Assembly: GCA_016287075.1 (NCBI GenBank)
Contig: JAEEVC010000006.1
Location: 62,001 to 126,000 of the forward strand
Reading direction: 5' to 3'
Source: Bacteroidales bacterium
Lineage (GTDB): Bacteria; Bacteroidota; Bacteroidia; Bacteroidales; UBA932
Length of the DNA stretch: 64,000 nucleotides
Position 1 is the stretch's first letter; each line of letters begins with the position of its first letter. Under the pieces are notes generated by a model. The model was not told the DNA's origin, made no database searches, and saw only the letters and a program-made list of their open reading frames with translations. Positions 9,119 through 18,681 of this stretch are shown here, piece by piece. The position numbers and the translations under genes were made by a program.

Positions 9119-10467
9119 AGCACGTCTATTTCATCGGCATCGGGGGCATCGGCATGAGCGCCATCGCCCGGTACTACAAACGGAAGGGATACGACGTATC
9201 CGGCTATGACAGGACGCCCTCCGAGCTGACCGCGGCGCTGGAGGCGGAAGGCATCGCCGTCCATTATACCGACGACACGGCCTTCATCCCGGAGGATGCG
9301 GCGGAAACGCTCGTCGTCTATACGCCCGCCATCCCGAAGGAGATGGGCGAACTGGTCTATGTCCAGACCCACGGCTACCGCGTCGTCAAGCGCTCGCAGA
9401 TGCTCGGCGAAATCGCCCGCGGACAGGCCTGCCTGGCCGTTTCCGGCACCCACGGAAAGACCACAACCTCAACCCTGACGGCGCACATCTTCACGGAAAG
9501 CGGCACCGGCTGCTCCGCCTTCCTCGGCGGCATTTCCAAGAACTACGGCACCAACCTGCTGGTCAGCCCGACCCCGGTGGTGGTGGCGGAAGCGGACGAA
9601 TTCGACCGCTCCTTCCTCCAGCTTTTCCCGGAGATTGCGGTCATCACCGCCATCGACGCCGACCATCTCGATATCTACGGGGACTATGCCCACGTCCTCG
9701 AGGCCTTCAAGGCCTTCGCCGCGCAGGTGAGCGGGACGCTGATCCTCAAATACGGCCTGCCGGTCGCGGCGACGGACACGCCCGCCCGCATCGTGACCTA
9801 CGCCTACGATGATCCCAGGGCGGATTTCCACGCGGAAAACGCCCGGCCCGACGCCACCGGCCATTTCAGCTACGACCTCGTATTCCCCGGCGGACGGATC
9901 GAAGGCATCCGCGTCGGCACCCCGGGCTGGGTGAACGTCGAAAACAGCGTCGCGGCGGCGGCGATCGCCCTGACCTATGGCATCGCCCCGGACAAGGTCC
10001 GCGCCGCCATCGGCTCCTTCCAGGGCGTCAAACGCCGCCTCGAACTGCACGTCAGCAGTCCGGGACTCTCCTACATCGACGATTACGCCCACCATCCGAA
10101 GGAACTGTCCACCGCCATCTCCTCGATGCGGGACATCTTCCCGGGCCGGCGCATCACCGCCATCTTCCAGCCCCACCTCTACACCCGCACCCGGGACTTC
10201 GCGAAGGAATTCGCCGAGGCCCTCAGCGCGGTGGACAAACTCATCCTCCTCCCGATCTACCCGGCGCGGGAGCTCCCCATCCCTGGCGTGACTTCCGAGA
10301 TCATCCTCGCCGACGTCACAGCCCCGGAAAAGGTCCTGCTGCCGAAGGAGGAACTCCTCGATTACCTCGCCCGGGAGCCGCTCGACGTGCTTGTCACCTT
10401 CGGCGCCGGCGACGTGGACCGCTTCATCGGCCCGATCACGGAACTCCTTGAAAAACGCCTCGCATGA
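9115..10467 (+). CDS. murC: UDP-MurNAc:L-alanine ligase MurC
   Basis: A 450-residue ligase for the first peptide-stem residue. It begins with the nucleotide-binding FIGIGGIGMSAIARYY, followed by the ATP loop SGTHGKTTTSTLTAHIF near residue 115, the EADEFDRSFL motif near 160 and the DDYAHHPKEL motif near 322, all characteristic of MurC. The length is standard. It overlaps murG by 4 bases and ftsQ by 4 bases, so translational coupling through this stretch is likely. Confidence 0.96.
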   Translation: MKHVYFIGIGGIGMSAIARYYKRKGYDVSGYDRTPSELTAALEAEGIAVHYTDDTAFIPEDAAETLVVYTPAIPKEMGELVYVQTHGYRVVKRSQMLGEIARGQACLAVSGTHGKTTTSTLTAHIFTESGTGCSAFLGGISKNYGTNLLVSPTPVVVAEADEFDRSFLQLFPEIAVITAIDADHLDIYGDYAHVLEAFKAFAAQVSGTLILKYGLPVAATDTPARIVTYAYDDPRADFHAENARPDATGHFSYDLVFPGGRIEGIRVGTPGWVNVENSVAAAAIALTYGIAPDKVRAAIGSFQGVKRRLELHVSSPGLSYIDDYAHHPKELSTAISSMRDIFPGRRITAIFQPHLYTRTRDFAKEFAEALSAVDKLILLPIYPARELPIPGVTSEIILADVTAPEKVLLPKEELLDYLAREPLDVLVTFGAGDVDRFIGPITELLEKRLA

Positions 10468-11243
10468 ACCGGATCGTCCGCCATTTCCTCGCTTTCATCC
10501 TGACCGCCGTCTGTCTCGGCGGCCTGCTGGTCGTCCTCCGCGCCGGTGCGAAGGACCGGCACCAGGTTCTGTGCAAGGAAGTGGACGTGACGGTTGCGGA
10601 CAGCCTCGAACGGCGTTTCGTCTCGGAGCAGGACGTGAAGGACTACCTCAAGGAATACGGCAACTATACCGGCCAGCGCATCGACAGCGTGGACCTCAAG
10701 CGCATCGAGAACCTGCTGGAAGGGCGGAGCGCCATCCGGGGCTGCGAAGCCTATGTGACCGGGGACGGCGTGCTGCATATCCGGGTCTCCCAGCGCGAGC
10801 CCATTGTCCGTTTCCAGACGGCGAATAACGGCTATTACGCCGACAGCCAGGGATTTATCTTCCCGCTGCAGAAGAATGACGCCGCCCGCGTCCCGGTCAT
10901 CGACGGAGCCGTCCCGCTGACGGTCGCCCGTGGATTCAAGGGCACGCCGGAGCAGGAAACGGAGCGCCGCTGGCTCGCGGAGGCGATCCGGCTGGTCGGC
11001 TTCATGGAGCAGGACAGGACCTGGAGGCATTTCTTCAGCCAGGTCACCGTCCTCCCCGGCGGCGACTTGGTCCTCATTCCGAATACGGGCCGCGAGCGCT
11101 TCCTCTTCGGCCCCGCCCGGGACATCGAGGCGAAATTCGGCCGGATCCGGACCTACTACGAGGCCGTCGTCCCGGCCGGGGAGCCGGACCGCTATGGGAG
11201 CGTGAACGTGAAATACGACAAACAGATCATCTGTAAAAAGTAA
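10464..11243 (+). CDS. ftsQ: Cell division protein FtsQ
   Basis: A 259-residue bitopic protein. A short cytoplasmic tail precedes one membrane segment (about residues 7-28) and a periplasmic part. Residues about 38-105 fit a POTRA-like domain (VTVADSLERRFVSEQDVKDY onward), and the next section resembles the beta domain that binds other divisome proteins. The identification leans on position between murC and ftsA, where ftsQ sits in dcw clusters, since sequence conservation in Bacteroidota FtsQ is low. Confidence 0.88.
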   Translation: MNRIVRHFLAFILTAVCLGGLLVVLRAGAKDRHQVLCKEVDVTVADSLERRFVSEQDVKDYLKEYGNYTGQRIDSVDLKRIENLLEGRSAIRGCEAYVTGDGVLHIRVSQREPIVRFQTANNGYYADSQGFIFPLQKNDAARVPVIDGAVPLTVARGFKGTPEQETERRWLAEAIRLVGFMEQDRTWRHFFSQVTVLPGGDLVLIPNTGRERFLFGPARDIEAKFGRIRTYYEAVVPAGEPDRYGSVNVKYDKQIICKK

Positions 11244-11250
11244 ACCCTAT

Positions 11251-12729
11251 ATGATTGACGAGAAATACATCGCCGCCATCGACCTGGGCACCGCCAAACT
11301 GGTGCTCAGCGTCGCCAAGGTGACGGGAGACGACGTCCAGGTCATCTACTACCGGGAGCATGCGTCCGAAGGCATCACCCGGAGCAACGTCATGAACCTG
11401 ATGAAGGCATCCGGACCGCTGCGCAGCGCCATCGGGGAGGCGGAAAGCGAACTGGGCATCCGCATCCGCCAGGTGGTCGTCGGACTCCCGCGCTACCGCG
11501 TCACCCAGGAGACCGCCAACGGACGTGTCGAACGGAGCACGCCGGACGACTACATCACCCGCGACGAGGTGGAGACCCTTAAATCCATCGCGGTGGAATC
11601 CTATCCCCTGGATGACATGAAAAACCAGATCATCTACGGGGCCATCGCCCAGTCCTTCTCCAACGACGACCAGATCCAGCTCCTGGACGAGGATGTCATC
11701 GGGACGGTCAGCGAGTCGCTCGAGGGCAATTTCAAGGTCTTCATCGGCGAGCGCCGCGCGACGACCGCCATCGACAAGATCTTCAACGACCTCGGCATCG
11801 CCATCGCCAAGAAATATTTCCTGCCCGACGTCGTCGCCCGGGCCGTCCTCAGCGAGGAGGAGAAGCAGAACGGCGTCGCGCTCATCGATTTCGGCGCCGG
11901 CGTCACGTCGGTCACCCTCTACCACGGCGGAATCATGCGCCACTACGAATCGATCCCCTTCGGCGCGGAGACCATCACGAACGACATCCGCCTGGAATGC
12001 TCGATTACGCCCCGTCTGGCCGAGAACATCAAGAAGGCCTACGGCGCCTGCATGCCGGAGAAACTGGCCTCCCTCAGCGAGAAGCGCATCCAGATCCGGT
12101 ATGAGGACCAGCCGTACAAGGAAGTGGCCGTCAAATTCATCTCCCGGATCATCGACGCCCGCGTCCGCGAGATCTTCGACGCCATCCTCTACTCCATCCA
12201 GGAGAGCGGGCTGGCCGGCATCCTCCGGAGCGGCATCGTCCTGACCGGCGGCGGGGCCAACCTCGCCAACGTCAAGCTCCTGCTGAAGGACATGAGCGGC
12301 TACAACGTCCGGATCGGCTATCCGAAGCACCTCTTCTCCGCCGCCGGCTGCACGGGCGTCTACGACCCGTCCGCCACGGCGGCCATCGGCATGCTCCTTG
12401 CGGCAAAGAACGACCGGCTGCCGGAATGCCTCGAAGCGCCGGTGCCGCAGTACGATGAACCGAAGGAGGAAGAGCCCCTGTATCAGGAGGTTCTCGAAGA
12501 GGAACCGGCCGAAGCACCCGCTGCCGAAGAGCCGGCCCAGATGAGCGAGGAAGAGTTCCGCCACGGCTCGACCGGCCAGCTCCTCGGGGACGACGCCTGG
12601 GAGACCGTGGAACCGCCGAAACGGAAAAAGAAGGTCCGCACGGAAAAGAACGGCTTCAAAATGCTGTGGAACAAGGTCGTCAAGGCGGCCGACGGACTGT
12701 ATGGACAGATAACGGACGACAATATTTAA
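11251..12729 (+). CDS. ftsA: Cell division protein FtsA
   Basis: A 492-residue actin-like ATPase that tethers FtsZ to the membrane. The phosphate-1 loop AAIDLGTAKLVLSVAK is at about residues 8-23, and LIDFGAGVTSVTLYHGG near 211 and LTGGGANLANV near 331 are the second phosphate and adenosine motifs. The C-terminus ends in an amphipathic stretch (about 470-487, LWNKVVKAADGLYGQI) suited to membrane binding. An acidic linker, rich in glutamate, lies at about 400-450 and makes it longer than the E. coli protein. ftsZ starts 5 bases after. Confidence 0.95.
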   Translation: MIDEKYIAAIDLGTAKLVLSVAKVTGDDVQVIYYREHASEGITRSNVMNLMKASGPLRSAIGEAESELGIRIRQVVVGLPRYRVTQETANGRVERSTPDDYITRDEVETLKSIAVESYPLDDMKNQIIYGAIAQSFSNDDQIQLLDEDVIGTVSESLEGNFKVFIGERRATTAIDKIFNDLGIAIAKKYFLPDVVARAVLSEEEKQNGVALIDFGAGVTSVTLYHGGIMRHYESIPFGAETITNDIRLECSITPRLAENIKKAYGACMPEKLASLSEKRIQIRYEDQPYKEVAVKFISRIIDARVREIFDAILYSIQESGLAGILRSGIVLTGGGANLANVKLLLKDMSGYNVRIGYPKHLFSAAGCTGVYDPSATAAIGMLLAAKNDRLPECLEAPVPQYDEPKEEEPLYQEVLEEEPAEAPAAEEPAQMSEEEFRHGSTGQLLGDDAWETVEPPKRKKKVRTEKNGFKMLWNKVVKAADGLYGQITDDNI

Positions 12730-12733
12730 GAAT

Positions 12734-13963
12734 ATGGCCATCGAGAAAGATTTCGTCCTCCCGGACGACTGGAACCCGGAAAACGCGCTCATCAAGGTCA
12801 TCGGCGTGGGCGGAGGCGGCTGCAATGCCGTCACATACATGTACAACCAGCAGATCGAAGGCTGCAGCTTCATCGTCTGCAATACCGACTCGCAGGCCCT
12901 CCAGAAGAGCAATGTCCCCACGAAGATCCAGCTCGGGGAAGGGCTCGGCGCCGGCACGGACCCGATCGGCGGCCGGAACGCCGCGCTCGAGTCGCAGGAC
13001 GCCATCGCCCGGATCGCGCTGGACAGCGGGACGAAGATGCTCTTCATCACCGCCGGTCTGGGCGGCGGTACGGGGACAGGCGCCTCGCCGGTCATCGCCA
13101 AGATGGCGAAGGACCGCGGCATCCTGACCGTCGCCGTCGTGACGATCCCCTTCGCGAACGAGGGCAACGAGTCCCAGTCGAAGGCCGTCGACGGCATCCG
13201 CGAACTGGAGCAGACCGTGGACAGCCTGCTGATCATCAACAACGAGAAGCTGTATGAATTCTTCGGCGACGAACTCGTCCAGGACGCCTTCCCGAAGGCG
13301 GACGAGGTGCTCGCCACCGCCGTCCGCGGCATCATCGAGATCATCTCCAAGCCGGGCTTCATCAACGTGGACTTCAAGGATGTCACGAACATGATGCGCG
13401 GAAGCGGCATGGCCCTGATGGGCACCGGTGAAGGCCGGGGCGAGCACCGGCTCGAAGATGCCGTCAAGGGCGCCCTCGAATCCCCGCTCCTGAACGACTT
13501 CGACCTGAAGACGGCCAAGAACGTCCTGATCAACATCACCGTCGGAAGGAACGACAAGGGCGTGAAAATGAGCGACATGGAGAAGATCAACAAGCTCATC
13601 GGCGAATACACCGGCAACGCCAACAAGTTCAAGCGCGGCATCATTTACGAAGATGATCCCGAATTCGGGGACCGCGTCCGGATCACCGCCATCGCGACGG
13701 GCTTCGACATGGGCACGCTCGGGAACATCACGGACGTGAACCTCGGCAACATCATCGTCATCGACCCGGGCTTCACCTGGACCCGCTCCACGGCGGAGAA
13801 AGGCGAGGTGGAACTGCCGGAAATCCCCATCACCAAGATCGATTTCAACACGACCGCAAATACCTGCAAATTCAATTATGACACGGCGCCGTGCCTCTAC
13901 GTACGGAAGGGGGAAGACCTTTCCCTCCTGCGGAATGTGCCGGCCATCAGAAGACAATCCTAG
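12734..13963 (+). CDS. ftsZ: Tubulin-like division GTPase FtsZ
   Basis: A 409-residue ring-forming GTPase. The tubulin signature GLGGGTGTGASPV lies near residue 110, with KVIGVGGGGCNAV near 22 forming the first nucleotide loop. The T7-like NVDFKDV segment near 212 supplies the catalytic aspartate region. The linker is short and the protein ends in NVPAIRRQS, which matches the general pattern of the C-terminal peptide that binds FtsA. It is followed by gltX after 3 bases. Confidence 0.97.
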   Translation: MAIEKDFVLPDDWNPENALIKVIGVGGGGCNAVTYMYNQQIEGCSFIVCNTDSQALQKSNVPTKIQLGEGLGAGTDPIGGRNAALESQDAIARIALDSGTKMLFITAGLGGGTGTGASPVIAKMAKDRGILTVAVVTIPFANEGNESQSKAVDGIRELEQTVDSLLIINNEKLYEFFGDELVQDAFPKADEVLATAVRGIIEIISKPGFINVDFKDVTNMMRGSGMALMGTGEGRGEHRLEDAVKGALESPLLNDFDLKTAKNVLINITVGRNDKGVKMSDMEKINKLIGEYTGNANKFKRGIIYEDDPEFGDRVRITAIATGFDMGTLGNITDVNLGNIIVIDPGFTWTRSTAEKGEVELPEIPITKIDFNTTANTCKFNYDTAPCLYVRKGEDLSLLRNVPAIRRQS

Positions 13964-13966
13964 GAT

Positions 13967-15751
13967 ATGGAAAGAAAGACTCGCGTACGTTTCGCCCCGT
14001 CCCCGACCGGTCCCCTGCACATGGGCGGCGTCCGGACGGCATTGTACAACTACCTCTACGCCAAGCAGCGCGGCGGTGACTTCATCCTCCGCATCGAGGA
14101 CACCGACTCCCACCGCTTCGTGCCCGGCGCGGAGCAATATATCATCGAAGCGCTGAACTGGTGCGGCATCGTGCCCGACGAGGGAGTCGATGCCGACGGG
14201 AAGGTCGTGGAAACGCCTTCCGTGCGCCATCCCCATGCTCCGTACCGCCAGTCCCAGCGGCGTCCGATCTACCGGCAGTATGCCGAGCAGCTCGTCGCCG
14301 CCGGATGGGCCTACTACGCCTTCGACACCGCGGCTGAACTGGACGCGAAACGCGCCGAAGCCGAAGCGGCCGGCCAGACCTTCATCTACAACCAGACGAC
14401 GCGGAAATCGCTCCGCAACTCGCTGACCCTTCCGGCGGAAGAGGTGGAACGCCTCCTCGCGGAAACGACGGACTGGACCGTCCGCTTCAGGATGCCGGAG
14501 AATACCGTCGTCGCAATGGACGACCTCATCCGCGGACACATCGAAGTGAATACCGACACGCTCGACGACAAGGTGCTCTGGAAGCGGGCGGACGAACTGC
14601 CGACCTACCACCTGGCCAATATCGTCGATGACCACCTCATGGAAATCACCGAGGTCATCCGCGGCGAAGAATGGCTCCCGTCCCTGCCGCTGCACTACCT
14701 GCTTTACCGGGCGTTCGGCTGGACGGAGACCCAGCCCCGCTTCGCCCACCTGTCCCTGCTCCTCAAGCCGGACGGGAAGGGCAAGCTCTCCAAACGGGAC
14801 GGCGACCGGCTCGGATTTCCGGTCTTCCCGCTGCGCTGGGTGAACGCCGAGGGCGAAGTCTCCCGCGGCTACCGCGAGGACGGCTATTTCCCGGAGGCCT
14901 TCGTCAACATGCTCGCCTTCCTCGGCTGGAACCCGGGCGACGACCGCGAACTCTTCTCCCTCGACGAACTCGTGGAGGCCTTCTCGCTGGAGCGCGTCAT
15001 CCGCTCCGGGGCCCGCTTCAATGCGGACAAGGCGAAATGGTACAACAAGGAGTACCTGCGGATGAAACCGACGGAAGAGCTTGTGGACCTGTTCGTTCCG
15101 GTCCTGGAATCCCACGGGGTGAAGGTCGTGGAATGCCCCGCCTGCGCCCTCGTCGCCGGTGCGGAGCTCTCCCCTGCCGGCCATGATTTCCAGAACCATA
15201 TCTTCACGAAGGAATATGTCGGCCGGGTCGTCGAACTGATCCGGGAACGCGCCACCTTCGTCTCCGATTTCTGGACCATCGCCTCCTACCTGTTCATCGC
15301 CCCGTCCGAATTCGAGGCCTTCGGCGTGAAGGCCGGCGCGGCGGTCGCCGAGAAGCCGGCGGATCCCCGCCGGGCACCGGACCCGCGCGCCAAGGTCTAT
15401 GACGATGCGGCCACCGCGCCGTTCCTCGCCAAGGACGTGGACAAGTTCTGGAAAATGGAGAACTACACCTGCGCCTTCGAAGTGACCCAGTACATCAGCG
15501 GGGTCAACTTCGGCTTCGACGACCTCGATCCCTATTACGGGCCGCTGGCCAAACCGGCGCTCGAAACGGCCCTCGAGGAGTACATCAAGATGCGCGAATA
15601 TCCGATGGGCAAGACGATGAACTGCCTCCGGCTCGCCCTTGCGGGCGCCTCCAGCGGCCTCGGCATCGCCGACATCATCTCCCTCATCGGACGGCGCGAG
15701 TTTGCGGCCCGGATGGGTTACATCGCAGAAAAACTTGGAAGAACACTTTGA
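13967..15751 (+). CDS. gltX: Glutamate--tRNA ligase
   Basis: A 594-residue class I aminoacyl-tRNA synthetase. The HIGH-type motif is PSPTGPLHMGGVRTALYNY (about residues 10-28) and the KMSKS-type motif is KLSKRDGDR (about 272). The length exceeds the roughly 500 residues common for GltX. The excess lies mostly in the anticodon-binding half, including a proline/alanine-rich stretch near 455-480. It is read with the division operon, 3 bases after ftsZ. Confidence 0.95.
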   Translation: MERKTRVRFAPSPTGPLHMGGVRTALYNYLYAKQRGGDFILRIEDTDSHRFVPGAEQYIIEALNWCGIVPDEGVDADGKVVETPSVRHPHAPYRQSQRRPIYRQYAEQLVAAGWAYYAFDTAAELDAKRAEAEAAGQTFIYNQTTRKSLRNSLTLPAEEVERLLAETTDWTVRFRMPENTVVAMDDLIRGHIEVNTDTLDDKVLWKRADELPTYHLANIVDDHLMEITEVIRGEEWLPSLPLHYLLYRAFGWTETQPRFAHLSLLLKPDGKGKLSKRDGDRLGFPVFPLRWVNAEGEVSRGYREDGYFPEAFVNMLAFLGWNPGDDRELFSLDELVEAFSLERVIRSGARFNADKAKWYNKEYLRMKPTEELVDLFVPVLESHGVKVVECPACALVAGAELSPAGHDFQNHIFTKEYVGRVVELIRERATFVSDFWTIASYLFIAPSEFEAFGVKAGAAVAEKPADPRRAPDPRAKVYDDAATAPFLAKDVDKFWKMENYTCAFEVTQYISGVNFGFDDLDPYYGPLAKPALETALEEYIKMREYPMGKTMNCLRLALAGASSGLGIADIISLIGRREFAARMGYIAEKLGRTL

Positions 15752-15753
15752 TT

Positions 15754-16323
15754 ATGAAAAAGATCCTGATCCTTCTCGCCCTTCTCGCCTTCACGGCGGG
15801 CACGGCGGCGGCCCAAAGCAACATATCCCGGCTCAAGGGGACCTATTTCCAGCTTTCAGCCGAAGGCGACCGCGGTTTCGGCGCCGGCCTGTCCGCCGGT
15901 GCGGGCCATGTATTCGGCAACGGTTTCAGCCTGTCCGCCGGCCTCGGCGGCGAATGGAACCAGCGCCCGAACGTCGGCAACAACTTCTTCGTCACCGGTT
16001 ATGGCGAAGCGAAATACTCCTTCCTCAAGACCACGGTCAGCCCCTTTCTCGCCGCCCGGATCAAGCTCCGCTACCTGATTCCGAGCCACATCCAGACGGG
16101 CATCGAGACCGGACAGTTCTACTGCAACGCGACGCAGTTCGACCTCTTCGGCCTCGGCATCGCCGGCGTCGACCTCGGCCGCTTCTCCATCTGGGGCGGC
16201 ATCGGCGGCGGCCCCTCCTTCTTCACGGAAGAGCGCAAGGACGCCGAGACCCTGAAAGTCACCAGCTCCAGCCAGATGTTCATGGACCTTCTCTACGAGA
16301 TCGGTCTTACCTACTGGTTCTAG
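15754..16323 (+). CDS. Small outer-membrane beta-barrel-like protein
   Basis: A 189-residue secreted protein with a clear signal peptide (MKKILILLALLAFTAGTAAAQ). The rest alternates hydrophobic and polar residues and is rich in glycine and aromatic residues, and it ends with the aromatic terminus TYWF typical of outer-membrane barrels. An 8-strand barrel of the opacity/OmpW kind would fit the size, but I recognise no specific family. I chose the ATG at 15754 because it begins the signal peptide; the TTG six bases earlier overlaps gltX. It is the last gene of the division operon. Confidence 0.75.
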   Translation: MKKILILLALLAFTAGTAAAQSNISRLKGTYFQLSAEGDRGFGAGLSAGAGHVFGNGFSLSAGLGGEWNQRPNVGNNFFVTGYGEAKYSFLKTTVSPFLAARIKLRYLIPSHIQTGIETGQFYCNATQFDLFGLGIAGVDLGRFSIWGGIGGGPSFFTEERKDAETLKVTSSSQMFMDLLYEIGLTYWF

Positions 16324-16385
16324 GCGCGCGATCGTCGCTCCGACGCTGCGGACAAACACGTTTACACGTCTGCATGCCCGTTTCC

Positions 16386-16426
16386 GTGTCGCACCTACCT
16401 TTCCTGAAGGCGGGTGCGGCACGTTT
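16386..16426 (+). terminator. Possible terminator of the division operon
   Basis: Arms GTGTCGCACC (16386-16395) and GGTGCGGCAC (16413-16422) pair with one G-U, with a 17-base loop, and are followed by TTTT after a G. The site lies in the 190-base gap between two converging operons. No gene is seen in the gap. Confidence 0.4.
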
Positions 16427-16513
16427 TGACACCTCAGCGCACGATTTCGTGTTTGGCTGAACAAATATCGGACAGCCCGGCAGCCGCACATCATCATCCG
16501 CGGCGTACCGGAC

Positions 16514-17608
16514 CTACTCGTTTACAATGTGCAACACCAAGTACTCCGAGCGCGTTCCGACGCGGATTTTCGGGCCCCAGATGCCCAGCCCGGAGCTCAC
16601 GTAGTACCGGGTCTTTCCACGCATGTGATGCCCCCATGCCTTCTCGTACAGGGCATCCGTAATCCATGAGAGGGGCCAGACCTGCCCGTGGTGGGTGTGG
16701 CCGCTGAACTGGAAGTCGATCCCCGCCTCTTCAGCCTCCTCCAGGTGGGAGGGCTGATGGTCGAGGAGGAGGGTAAACCGTTCCGTGGTATCGGTGATTT
16801 CCCACAGGGCGGGACGGCAGGGATAGCTCCTGTCGTTCCGGCCGATGACACGGATGCCGGCGAAGTCGGCCGATGCGTCTTTCAGCAGGCGGATTCCCGC
16901 GGCTTCGAAAAATGCCTCCGCCCCATCCACGTCGCCATAGTACTCATGATTGCCCAGGACGGCGAAGGCCGGCGCTGACAGGCGGTGGAATTCATCGGCA
17001 AAGCCTCCTTCCAGGACAGGGCGGAGATGAAGGTCGACCACGTCGCCGCAGAAGAGGACGAGGTCCGGATTTTCCGCATTGATCAGGTCCACCCAGCGGG
17101 ACAACTCCCCGCGCCGGTTGCCGTATCCCAGATGGAGGTCGCTGGCGAGTACGATGGTGAGCGGTCTTTCCAACGGCCTGTCCGTGAGGATCTTCAGTTC
17201 CTCGCGGTACTTGTGCCTGTAGTGGATTCCGCCGGCGGTCATCACGACGGCCACAATGCCGGCGATGCCTGCCAGGCCGGCCCTGCTTTCGGAGAGACAC
17301 CCCTTCGGAAGAACCCGGCACAGGGTAAGGACATCCGCAAGGATGAAGATGACGAGCAGATACAGGAAGGCAATCATCCAGGGATAACCGACCTCCGAGA
17401 GGACGGTCGCCGCCCGGACGGACAGCCTCTCGCTCAGGCCCATGCCTGCGAAAGCGAGGATCATCCACAGCAGGAACAGACCGACGGCGGCCAACCTGAA
17501 GGGCAGGCCGCCGGGCGTGATCCGCCACAGGTGCCAGGACACGTAGCAGACCGAGGCGAGGAACGCCAGTATGACAAGGATCAGTCCCGCTTTCAATGTC
17601 AGCGTCAC
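16514..17608 (-). CDS. Membrane-anchored metallophosphoesterase
   Basis: The N-terminal third contains about four membrane segments; the C-terminal two thirds form a calcineurin-like phosphoesterase domain. Metal-binding motifs are complete: SDLHLGYG, FCGDVVDLH, LGNHEYYGD and SGHTHHGQVWP. The membrane-plus-phosphoesterase layout resembles the YkuE/YaeI group, which acts on phospholipid or phosphate-ester substrates. The GTG at 17608 gives 364 residues and avoids overlap; a TTG at 17629 would overlap the preceding gene by 14 bases. As the last gene of the SusCD operon it may act on a phosphate product of that pathway, which is inference. Confidence 0.85.
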   Translation of the reverse strand: MTLTLKAGLILVILAFLASVCYVSWHLWRITPGGLPFRLAAVGLFLLWMILAFAGMGLSERLSVRAATVLSEVGYPWMIAFLYLLVIFILADVLTLCRVLPKGCLSESRAGLAGIAGIVAVVMTAGGIHYRHKYREELKILTDRPLERPLTIVLASDLHLGYGNRRGELSRWVDLINAENPDLVLFCGDVVDLHLRPVLEGGFADEFHRLSAPAFAVLGNHEYYGDVDGAEAFFEAAGIRLLKDASADFAGIRVIGRNDRSYPCRPALWEITDTTERFTLLLDHQPSHLEEAEEAGIDFQFSGHTHHGQVWPLSWITDALYEKAWGHHMRGKTRYYVSSGLGIWGPKIRVGTRSEYLVLHIVNE

Positions 17609-17615
17609 AAGGGAC

Positions 17616-18674
17616 TTACTTCTCCACAATCACGAAGTGCGTGTCGCGCTTTCGCTCGCCTTCTTCATCGGTCGGGGCGTTCACCAGGTGCGTGTCCGCC
17701 TTGCCCAGGCCGCGGACACAGAGGGCGGTCGAGCCACCGCCGTCCATGTTCAGGGCATACTGGGGATTGAAGTGCTTCACGAGGAACTGGGTCACTTCCT
17801 TGGCCGTCATGCCCGCGCTGGAGGTGCGCCGGCCGTCGATGGCGATCATCAGGAAGTGGTTGTTCTCGGTCTTGGCGACGACCGTACGGGGATGCCGGAC
17901 GCCCTGGTGGCGCAGCGGATCCTCATAGTCGAGCTTGTTGATCTGGGAACTGGTCAGCCCAGCATCGGCGAAGGTCTCGCCCACCGGTTCGAAGTCGTCG
18001 ATGAGCATCGGGGCGCTCGTGATGATGTTCCTGTGCTTGCTCGAATTGTAGAAGGAACGCTGCTGGGCGATGGTCTTGCCCTTGCCGTCAAAGGCGATCG
18101 TGATATCCCGGTCGCCCTCGATGTACAGGGCCCCTTCGTCCTTCCACTGCGGGACGGTCGTCGTGCCGATGACATTGTTCGGCATCATGGACCATACCTT
18201 CCCGTCCACCTTGACGACGATGGAGGCGAGTTCATAGCCCGCGTTGATCGCCGCGACCGCGTTGTTGTGGTCCTTGAAGACCTGCGAGACGACGACGGAA
18301 GGATTGTAGTAGGTCAGCTTGACCGCATACTTCGGATTCGAAAGGTCCAGGTCCACGACATACACCTTCTGCTGCGAATTGGACAGCGCATCCTTGCCGG
18401 AAAAAGCGTAATAGACGACGCCGTCGGCGACCGTGGAGGTGGTCCATCCCGTCCCGGACGGGGTCACCACCTTGCCGCGGTTGGCATCCCAGGGATGCGT
18501 CTCGTCTGGCTTTTCATCGGGCTTCTCATCGCCGGGGGTATCAGGCGTGGTCGTGTCATCCGGCTTCTCAACCGGCTTCGGCGGCGGCACCTCGACGGTA
18601 ATCTTGTTCCCCCCGCAGTCGGAGAGCAACAGGGGGAACAAGATAACAATCAGAAAGATAAACCTTCTTTTCAT
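17616..18674 (-). CDS. Phosphodiester glycosidase (NAGPA-domain) lipoprotein
   Basis: A 352-residue lipoprotein. A signal peptide ends at LLSDCGG with the lipid cysteine near residue 20. A Pro/Asp/Lys-rich linker of about 45 residues follows, then a NAGPA-type domain. Conserved elements are AINAGYE, SAPMLI, HPRTVVAKT and NMDGGGSTALCV. The family includes the mammalian uncovering enzyme, which removes GlcNAc from a GlcNAc-1-phospho-6-mannose diester, and bacterial homologues thought to cut sugar phosphodiesters. It lies 7 bases after a GLUG lipoprotein gene and just before the metallophosphoesterase gene, which suggests sequential cleavage of a phosphodiester and then a phosphomonoester. Confidence 0.88.
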   Translation of the reverse strand: MKRRFIFLIVILFPLLLSDCGGNKITVEVPPPKPVEKPDDTTTPDTPGDEKPDEKPDETHPWDANRGKVVTPSGTGWTTSTVADGVVYYAFSGKDALSNSQQKVYVVDLDLSNPKYAVKLTYYNPSVVVSQVFKDHNNAVAAINAGYELASIVVKVDGKVWSMMPNNVIGTTTVPQWKDEGALYIEGDRDITIAFDGKGKTIAQQRSFYNSSKHRNIITSAPMLIDDFEPVGETFADAGLTSSQINKLDYEDPLRHQGVRHPRTVVAKTENNHFLMIAIDGRRTSSAGMTAKEVTQFLVKHFNPQYALNMDGGGSTALCVRGLGKADTHLVNAPTDEEGERKRDTHFVIVEK

Positions 18675-18681
18675 AGAATCA

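Noticed and set aside
16331-16460. Possible small genes in the gap after the division operon
   Set aside because: No start with a promoter element, no protein-like composition, and a likely terminator lies there.
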